A stretch of 6,567 nucleotides of DNA. It comes from SURF-24 sp964537965. GTDB lineage: Bacteria > Bacteroidota > Ignavibacteria > Ignavibacteriales > SURF-24. The notes under the pieces were generated by a model that was not told the DNA's origin, searched no databases, and saw only the letters and a list, made by a program, of their open reading frames with translations. The DNA lies in contig CAZIDB010000251.1 in assembly GCA_964537965.1 (NCBI GenBank), positions 1-6,567 on the forward strand, given 5' to 3'. The position numbers were made by a program, and so were the translations under genes. Every line of letters begins with the position of its first letter. Within the stretch, counting starts at the first letter, position 1. Shown in pieces: positions 1 to 4,939 of the stretch.

Positions 1-1537
1 GTATAATTGAGTCTGCATTTAAATCAGTATAGAAGTTAATTAAAAACGATTCGACTTCATTTATACCATAATTTTTTATTTCAATCTGAAGAGTAGTCTG
101 CTGCCCGATTATACCGTAGCCTGTTTTATTTCTAAACTCTGATAACCCGATGTCAAAATTTTTAGGAGTAACTGAATTTACTTTGCCGGGAGTAGCCTTG
201 AATTTACTTTCTGATGATGCCCAGTTTGTTTCATCAATACTTTCATTGTCTGTAAAAATTCTCTCTAAGGATTTGCCGCCGGTGCTTCCTCCCCAGGTTG
301 GAAGATATTCAAGACTGTCAATTGTCAATCCGGTTGAATCTCTTATACATACAACATCACCGGTATTATTAAATGAAGGAAGCTTAGAGATAATAATTTC
401 AGAGGGAACATTAAAATAGTTTTTGATTAGTGTGTCTTTACAAAGGATAACAAAACCATTGGACGGAATATATTTGGTGTCGGATGCAACATTTGAATGT
501 GAAGAGTTATCATAAATTTTCCAGCCGATTAAATTAACCGGCAATAAAGTTTTATTGTAAAGCTCTACCCATTCCGCCTGACCGGTAAGAGGAGCATACA
601 TTATTTCATTTATCACCACGTCATTAAAATTATTTGGCGGGGGATAAACCGTGAACCTAAGGAGTTTAATATTGTTTGCAGTATCTTCATCGGCTGCATA
701 ATCAACAACCGCGATTAAATTGTAACTACCGGGGTTTAAATTTGCCAGGCTTGTTTGAACTGAAATGGAATCCCCGGAAACCAAAGCGTTTATCTTCTGA
801 TTATATATTTCTTCATCGCCGGTAAAAAGCGAATCAGAATTAATATCGTTATAAATAAGGACCTCAAAATTATCGGAAGTTTCCGCTCCGGTATTTTTTA
901 CAATGGCTTCTATCTCAATATTTTCATTCTGAATTGGTTTAACCGGTTTGATAGTAAGAGAACTCAATTGCAAATCATTTAATTTCCGGCTTACCGTGTT
1001 TCTAAAGCCGGGTGATCCATTTAATGTAAGTGAATTTTTCCAGTTGCCGGGTGAGTTATCAATGTTCAGGTTAATTTTCTCATCGGAATATCCTGCATTG
1101 TTATCAGCCGAATAAGTATAAACATCAACAGTGTCGTTCAGTTCATTTAATAAGTAGATAGTTCTGTCTGTTGTGTTGGCCATACCCGAAGCGCCGAACG
1201 AGTTGTTATCAATATTTAATACTAATGCTCCGGCCGGAATAAGTTGATTATAAATTCCATTCGCATAATCATAATCGGCTTCAAGAATAAGAGCATAACT
1301 TTGCGGTTGCAGGATGAGGTTGGTATCCAAACCAATAATGCCGTCAGCAGTTGAAGTATAATATTTGATTTTCCAGTCTTTAAGTGAAATGCTTTCTGTT
1401 GTGCTGAGATTGTACAATTCAACAAACTCATTGTTACCGGAAGTATTAAACATTATTTCGATTATAGTTATTGGAGGCGGAGTCTGTCCGTAAATAAGGT
1501 AAACGGAAAATAATATTACTATAAACCCTCTAACCAA
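1..1537 (-). CDS. Secreted lamin-tail-domain / CARDB-like repeat protein (5' part; C-terminus beyond left edge)
   Basis: The frame is open from a TTG codon at 1537-1535 to the left edge, giving 512 residues. TTG is chosen because an in-frame stop lies just upstream, AGAGG (1547-1543) sits 5 nt before it, and it gives a good signal peptide: Met-Val-Arg-Gly, then a hydrophobic run (FIVILFSVYLIYG, residues 5-17). The mature part alternates two modules. Lamin-tail domains lie at about 24-180 and 308-458, each with an EIM motif (27-29 and 311-313), a VELYN motif and a later GWKI/DWKI motif, and ending in a Pro-Gly turn followed by Asn. CARDB-like beta-sandwich domains lie at about 183-296 and from about 460, with repeated D-L/I-N-S/A-D-S strands. 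Lamin-tail proteins of this kind are usually exported or surface proteins; any C-terminal sorting domain would lie outside the window. Ligand and function are unknown. The domain calls are by motif and are fairly safe. Confidence 0.85.
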   Translation of the reverse strand, partial: MVRGFIVILFSVYLIYGQTPPPITIIEIMFNTSGNNEFVELYNLSTTESISLKDWKIKYYTSTADGIIGLDTNLILQPQSYALILEADYDYANGIYNQLIPAGALVLNIDNNSFGASGMANTTDRTIYLLNELNDTVDVYTYSADNNAGYSDEKINLNIDNSPGNWKNSLTLNGSPGFRNTVSRKLNDLQLSSLTIKPVKPIQNENIEIEAIVKNTGAETSDNFEVLIYNDINSDSLFTGDEEIYNQKINALVSGDSISVQTSLANLNPGSYNLIAVVDYAADEDTANNIKLLRFTVYPPPNNFNDVVINEIMYAPLTGQAEWVELYNKTLLPVNLIGWKIYDNSSHSNVASDTKYIPSNGFVILCKDTLIKNYFNVPSEIIISKLPSFNNTGDVVCIRDSTGLTIDSLEYLPTWGGSTGGKSLERIFTDNESIDETNWASSESKFKATPGKVNSVTPKNFDIGLSEFRNKTGYGIIGQQTTLQIEIKNYGINEVESFLINFYTDLNADSII

Positions 1538-1540
1538 TTT

Positions 1541-1547
1541 CCCCTCT
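1541..1547 (-). promoter_or_regulatory. Ribosome binding site for the TTG start of the lamin-tail gene
   Basis: On the minus strand AGAGGGG precedes the TTG start at 1537, with AGAGG ending 5 nt before it. It is the reason for preferring TTG over downstream ATG codons, which would remove the signal peptide and the start of the first lamin-tail domain. Confidence 0.6.
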
Positions 1548-1645
1548 GATAATCAAACCGGTGGCAAGACTATTTTTCTTTGGTCAATATAATTAAGAAA
1601 AAAGTAAGAGAAAACAGGCCGGCATAAAAAAGAATATAGTTTTTC

Positions 1646-1771
1646 CTATTTGGAAGGTGAATGACTTTTATTACTTCGCTTCCGTGAAACCAAAAACGCA
1701 ATAAGAGCTACCCCAAAGGTTACAGAACCAAACACGATTAAAGAATAGTATACAATATTTTCTAATGTCAT
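1646..1771 (-). CDS. Small single-pass membrane protein (41 aa), unknown function
   Basis: An ATG at 1771-1769 opens a 41-codon frame ending in TAG. AAGGA (1784-1780) is spaced 8 nt from the ATG, and a promoter-like pair lies about 40-70 nt upstream, so this looks like a real short gene. The peptide has a short N-terminal stretch (MTLEN), one hydrophobic segment at about residues 6-28 rich in V, L, I, F, G and A, then a basic polar tail beginning SRKRSNK. This fits a single membrane helix with the C-terminus in the cytoplasm by the positive-inside rule. I do not recognise a family. Its size and shape recall small accessory subunits of membrane complexes (for example CcoQ/FixQ-like peptides), but there is no oxidase gene here and no diagnostic motif. 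It lies 108 bases upstream of the lamin-tail gene on the same strand and could be cotranscribed with it. Confidence 0.6.
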   Translation of the reverse strand: MTLENIVYYSLIVFGSVTFGVALIAFLVSRKRSNKSHSPSK

Positions 1772-1810
1772 TAATTACATCCTTGTCAAGAACTTCCGAA
1801 AAATGTGAAT

Positions 1811-1841
1811 CAAAGGTAAATATTTTTGTTAGTGTGGACAA
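1811..1841 (-). promoter_or_regulatory. Putative Bacteroidota-type promoter for the 41-aa membrane protein
   Basis: Reading the minus strand, TTG (1841-1839) is followed after 20 nt by TACCTTTG (1818-1811), an exact match to the TAnnTTTG -7 consensus known for Bacteroidota primary sigma factors. Transcription would begin near 1804, leaving a leader of about 33 nt before the ATG at 1771. Motif match only. Confidence 0.45.
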
Positions 1842-1856
1842 CTAAATTTATTTTTA
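1825..1856 (+). promoter_or_regulatory. Putative Bacteroidota-type promoter for the YciI-like gene
   Basis: TTTG (1825-1828) is followed after 20 nt by TATTTTTA (1849-1856), which matches TAnnTTTG at all but the last fixed base. Transcription would begin about 20 nt before the ATG at 1882. It overlaps the opposite-strand promoter at 1811-1841. Confidence 0.35.
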
Positions 1857-1881
1857 GCTGATAAAAATCACAGGTTTAACC

Positions 1882-2187
1882 ATGAAATATTTCATAATAG
1901 AAATTATTTATACTGTTCCTTTGGAAGAAATAGAAAAAACCACAATAGAACACAGAACCTTTTTAAGAACACTTTACGATAAGAATCTGATTTTAATGTC
2001 CGGGCCAAAGGTGCCGCGTACAGGCGGAATAGTAATTGCCCGTGCAGAATCAATTGAATACGCAGAAAATCTTTTTAAAGATGATCCGTATAAGAAAAAA
2101 GGTCTGGCAGAGTATAGGTTTATAGAATTTAAACCATTGAACCACCAGGAATTTGTAAAAGACTGGATTGAATTAGAAAAAAACTGA
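1882..2187 (+). CDS. YciI-like (dimeric ferredoxin-like fold) protein
   Basis: A 101-residue protein of the YciI/YCII-related family, small alpha+beta proteins with a ferredoxin-like fold that form dimers. It shows the family pattern: N-terminal strand (KYFIIEIIY), His24 in an EHRTFL helix, a SGP turn at 40-42, a second strand (GGIVIARA, 48-55), an ESIEYAENLFKDDPY segment with the typical Asp-Pro (68-69), and a last strand (YRFIEFKP, 78-85). His24 and Asp68 are the likely counterparts of the conserved His/Asp pair thought to form the putative active site; the reaction is not established for the family. A 16-residue charged C-terminal tail follows. There is no signal peptide, so it should be cytosolic. 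AGG (1872-1874) lies 7 nt before the ATG. It is divergent from the small membrane protein and 88 bases upstream of the SpoIID-domain gene; a functional link to either is not evident. Confidence 0.85.
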   Translation: MKYFIIEIIYTVPLEEIEKTTIEHRTFLRTLYDKNLILMSGPKVPRTGGIVIARAESIEYAENLFKDDPYKKKGLAEYRFIEFKPLNHQEFVKDWIELEKN

Positions 2188-2275
2188 ATTTAAACCGCAG
2201 GTGCTAATTTTCTGCTTCAACCTTCACGAGCTATTTTTTATATTGTGGGTGAAATTAAAATAATTTGAGAAAGAA

Positions 2276-3607
2276 ATGACAGAACCTACAATTACTATTG
2301 GAATTTTGAGCAGAGAAAAATTAAGCTTTGATCTCTATGGCGATTACACTGCACGGGATTCGGAGAAAACTTTCAGCGGAAAATTTTCAGCTTGTTTAGA
2401 CGGGGATACTATTGTAATAGAGGGCGAAAAGAAAAACTATAATTTCAAAAACGAAGTTGTCTTTACTCCTTCTAATTTTAAGTCGGAATCATTTCTCTTA
2501 AGAGATGTTGTAATTGGTGTACAGTTTCACTGGGAGCAGAAAGAAAACCAGAGATTCCTTGGCCAGTTAAGATTATTTATTGAAGACGGTAAAATTACCG
2601 CGGTTAATATTATTCCGATTGAATCTTATCTTACAAGCGTAATCTCATCCGAGATGAGCTCAAACTGCTCTATAAATCTTCTTAAAGCACATTCAATAAT
2701 TTCAAGAAGCTGGCTCCTTGCCCAAATTGAAAAAAGCAAATCAAAAGAAAAATATAAAACGATTTATGAAACAGAAGATGAATTGATTAAATGGTACGAC
2801 CGGGAAGACCACACTCATTTTGATGTTTGCGCAGATGACCATTGCCAGCGCTACCAGGGCGTAACAAAAATTCATACCGATGTGGTTAAAAGAGCGATTG
2901 AAGAAACAAGGGGAATTGTTCTTTGGTATGATAATAAAATTTGCGATTCACGCTATTATAAATCCTGCGGCGGTATTACGGAAGCATTTGAAAATGTGTG
3001 GGAGCCGGTTAAACATCCTTATCTTGTTCCCGTTATTGATTATAAATTTGAAATGGAAAATACAAACACAGATTTTTCCGAAGAGCAGAATGCTGAAAAA
3101 TGGATTCGGTCAAATCCACAGGCTTTCTGTAATACAACAGATGAAAGAATTCTTTCACAAGTACTTCCTCATTTTGACCAGAAGACAAAAGATTTTTACC
3201 GGTGGAAAGTTGAATATACACAACAGGAGCTTGCAGATTTAATTAAAAGTAAAAGCGGAATAGACTTCGGACAGATTATTGATCTTGTTCCTGTTGAAAG
3301 AGGAAACTCTGCCCGCCTTATTAAATTGAAAATAGTTGGAACGAAAAAGACTTTGACTGTTGGAAAAGAACTTGAAATAAGGAAGTGGTTATCAAAGTCT
3401 CATCTTTACAGTTCGGCTTTTGTTGTTGAAAAAGGAAATATTGAAGATGGGGTTCCCGTTAAATTTACATTGATTGGTGCCGGCTGGGGACACGGAGTAG
3501 GGTTGTGCCAGATAGGAGCTGCCGTTATGGGCGAAATGGGTTACCAGTTTGATGAAATTCTTCTCCATTATTTTCCGAACGCAATGTTGAAAAAGCTTTA
3601 TAATTGA
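2276..3607 (+). CDS. SpoIID/LytB domain-containing protein without signal peptide
   Basis: 443 residues. The family includes SpoIID, a lytic transglycosylase acting on denuded peptidoglycan, and amidase enhancers such as LytB. Residues 1-100 form an N-terminal beta-rich region ending in the motif IGVQFHWEQKE, which introduces the core. The core shows IPIESYLTSVISSEMS with Glu126 at the position of the catalytic Glu of SpoIID, then a helix with LLKAHSIISRSW. A likely zinc site follows: His179, Cys185, His189 and Cys190, in the C-x3-H-C form. Further family motifs are YYKSCGG (227-233), HPYLVPV, and a C-terminal GAGWGHGVGLCQIGA (401-415) with LLHYFPNAML near the end. An in-frame TAA at 2261 rules out an upstream extension, and the start begins directly with MTEPTITIGIL, so no signal peptide or membrane anchor is seen. 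The ribosome binding site is weak (GAGAAAG). Either it acts in the cytoplasm on a sugar or glycan precursor, or it is exported by an unseen route; its substrate is not known. Confidence 0.88.
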   Translation: MTEPTITIGILSREKLSFDLYGDYTARDSEKTFSGKFSACLDGDTIVIEGEKKNYNFKNEVVFTPSNFKSESFLLRDVVIGVQFHWEQKENQRFLGQLRLFIEDGKITAVNIIPIESYLTSVISSEMSSNCSINLLKAHSIISRSWLLAQIEKSKSKEKYKTIYETEDELIKWYDREDHTHFDVCADDHCQRYQGVTKIHTDVVKRAIEETRGIVLWYDNKICDSRYYKSCGGITEAFENVWEPVKHPYLVPVIDYKFEMENTNTDFSEEQNAEKWIRSNPQAFCNTTDERILSQVLPHFDQKTKDFYRWKVEYTQQELADLIKSKSGIDFGQIIDLVPVERGNSARLIKLKIVGTKKTLTVGKELEIRKWLSKSHLYSSAFVVEKGNIEDGVPVKFTLIGAGWGHGVGLCQIGAAVMGEMGYQFDEILLHYFPNAMLKKLYN

Positions 3608-3636
3608 GTATTAATAACTTGATTCCTTTTTGTTTT

Positions 3637-3683
3637 AAAAGCCCTCTCCTTAATTTTACCTGCCACCGGCAGGAGAGGGTTTA
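3637..3683. repeat. Intergenic inverted repeat (terminator-like, possibly dispersed element)
   Basis: CCCTCTCCT (3642-3650) and AGGAGAGGG (3671-3679) are perfect 9-base inverted arms, extendable outward by a G-U pair and A-U pairs to about 12 bp. Between them lies a second, tight hairpin, CCTGCC-ACC-GGCAGG (3659-3673), which shares AGG with the outer right arm, so the two stems compete. It follows the SpoIID-domain stop by about 35 bases and could act as a transcription terminator, but only a short T-run (TTT) follows. The sequence type resembles dispersed intergenic repeats; that cannot be shown from one copy. Confidence 0.55.
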
Positions 3684-3701
3684 TCCGAAGGATTCCTTTG
3701 G

Positions 3702-3710
3702 AAGGAGAGG
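3702..3710 (+). promoter_or_regulatory. Strong ribosome binding site deciding the TTG start of the glycosyltransferase
   Basis: AAGGAGAGG is a near-ideal Shine-Dalgarno sequence; AAGGAG ends 6 nt before TTG at 3714, fixing the non-ATG start. The same AGGAGAGG octamer occurs 32 bases upstream (3671-3678) as an arm of the inverted repeat, and CCTCTCCTT (3643-3651) is the exact reverse complement of all nine bases here. Confidence 0.7.
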
Positions 3711-3713
3711 CGT

Positions 3714-4844
3714 TTGAGAATCCTTTATTCCTGTTTGTCTAAAAGCTGGGGCGGAATGGAAATGTTCACGCTGCACTCAGTTTCACAGCTTCTTAAGCGG
3801 AACATTGAAACTGAGTTAATCTGCTATCCGGGCTCTAGAATTCATACCGAAGCATTAAAGCTTGGTTTTAAAGTTCATTCAATTAAAGCCTCCGGTTATT
3901 TTCATCCGGCCGGAATTTTAAAGCTGCGAAAAATTATTTCCGAAAGTTCTTTTGACCTTGTGCATACACAGGCATCAAAAGATTTGTGGGTTATTGTGCC
4001 TGCGCTTAAACTTGCCTCAAGTAAAATTCCTTTGCTAATGACAAAACAGGTTGGGTCATTTATTGTAAAGAAGGATAAACTTCATCAATGGATATATAAC
4101 CGTGTAACTCTGGCGCTTGCAATAAGTCGGGTAATCAAAAAAAATCTAATCGATACTTGTCCTTTGCCGGGAAATAAAATTGAATTACTCCACAACTGGG
4201 TGGATACTAACAAGTTTAATCCGGATGTTGTCAATAAGAATAAAGTAAGAGAAGAATTTTCAATTGATAGAAATGAAATAGTAATTGGAATGCTTGCCCG
4301 GTTTAGCTGGGGCAAGGGTCATGAGAAATTTTTATTTGCAGCAAAAGAATTGTCGGGTAAGTACCCGAATCTTAAATTTATGATTGTAGGCGAGCCGAGC
4401 CGGGGTGAAGATGAATATGCAGCTAAAATTAAAGAGTTGACGAGAGAATACGGAATTGAGAATAAAATTATTTTTACCGGCTTCAGAAAAGATACTCCGG
4501 AAGTTTTGGCATCAATGGATATTTTTGCTTTCCCTTCTCACTCGGAAGCATTTGGTATTGCACTTGCAGAGGCGCTCTCAATGGGCATTCCGTCGGTATG
4601 CTCCGATTCGGACGGTGTTTTAGATATTGCCGTTAATGGAGTTACTTCATATCTTTTCCAGAAACAAAACGGTAAAGATCTGGCGGATAAACTTGAAGTG
4701 CTCATTCAATCACCGGAGACAAGAAAGAAATTTGGAGAAGCATCGCGCAAACGTGCAGTTGAAAATTTTGATGTGGAAATTCTGACAGATAAAGTAATTA
4801 ATATTTATAACAGACTGTTAAATAATGAAACGGGGAACCGGTGA
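3714..4844 (+). CDS. Family 4 glycosyltransferase (GT-B fold)
   Basis: 376 residues, normal length for the GT4 family of retaining transferases that move a sugar from a nucleotide-sugar to a membrane or envelope acceptor at the cytoplasmic face. The N-terminal acceptor domain begins MRILYSCLSKSWGGMEMF, with the GGxE loop at 13-16, and has the FDLVHTQ segment. A linker HNWVDTNKFNP starts the C-terminal donor domain. There MLARFSWGKGH (193-203) supplies Arg196 and Lys201, which in the family contact the donor phosphates. HSEAFGIALAEALSMGIP gives the E-x7-E pair Glu278 and Glu286. No signal peptide or membrane helix is seen. Start is TTG with a strong ribosome binding site. The final five residues (ETGNR) and stop lie in a repeat-like element. 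Donor and acceptor cannot be told from sequence; the neighbours point to envelope glycan, lipopolysaccharide or exopolysaccharide synthesis, which is inference. Confidence 0.92.
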   Translation: MRILYSCLSKSWGGMEMFTLHSVSQLLKRNIETELICYPGSRIHTEALKLGFKVHSIKASGYFHPAGILKLRKIISESSFDLVHTQASKDLWVIVPALKLASSKIPLLMTKQVGSFIVKKDKLHQWIYNRVTLALAISRVIKKNLIDTCPLPGNKIELLHNWVDTNKFNPDVVNKNKVREEFSIDRNEIVIGMLARFSWGKGHEKFLFAAKELSGKYPNLKFMIVGEPSRGEDEYAAKIKELTREYGIENKIIFTGFRKDTPEVLASMDIFAFPSHSEAFGIALAEALSMGIPSVCSDSDGVLDIAVNGVTSYLFQKQNGKDLADKLEVLIQSPETRKKFGEASRKRAVENFDVEILTDKVINIYNRLLNNETGNR

Positions 4845-4900
4845 TACGGAGAAACGGCGAATGAAGCAATTCCCCTTTTCCCCGGTTCTCTCTTTCTCCG
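4827..4900. repeat. GC-rich intergenic element with competing inverted repeats overlapping the glycosyltransferase 3' end
   Basis: The stretch is richer in G+C than the flanking DNA and shows several arms. GAAACGG occurs twice as a direct repeat (4827-4833 and 4851-4857). GAACCGG (4835-4841) is the inverse of CCGGTTC (4882-4888). CGGAGAAA (4847-4854) is the inverse of TTTCTCCG (4893-4900). TTCCCC occurs twice (4870-4875, 4878-4883) and complements GGGGAA (4832-4837). The two main stems cross, so they are mutually exclusive or would form a pseudoknot. T5 at 4913-4917 follows the second stem by 12 bases, too far for a classical terminator. It may be a dispersed repeat. Confidence 0.5.
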
Positions 4901-4939
4901 ATTCAATAATAATTTTTAGAAAGTAATTAGAAAAGATAG

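Noticed and set aside
150..419. Plus-strand open frame of 89 codons
   Set aside because: It lies opposite the lamin-tail protein, whose minus-strand frame shows clear domain motifs across the same bases; the plus-strand translation resembles nothing.
1222..1431. Minus-strand open frame of 69 codons
   Set aside because: Another frame of the lamin-tail gene, fully inside its first lamin-tail domain.
1538..1645. Possible separate promoter or terminator ahead of the lamin-tail gene
   Set aside because: Only weak matches (TAGTCTTG, TACTTTTT) without a properly spaced upstream TTG box, and no hairpin with a T-run, so none is annotated.
2125..2196. Direct repeat GAATTTAAACC at 2125-2135 and 2186-2196
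   Set aside because: Eleven AT-rich bases repeated once, one copy coding and one across a stop codon; easily chance in DNA of this composition.
2188..2275. Promoter for the SpoIID-domain gene
   Set aside because: TATTTTTT at 2232-2239 is near the -7 consensus, but the upstream box at the right spacing reads TTTC; too weak to call.
2880..3242. Plus-strand 120-codon frame inside the SpoIID-domain gene
   Set aside because: Out-of-frame shadow of a gene with conserved motifs throughout; its low-complexity K/I/L-rich product shows no family features.
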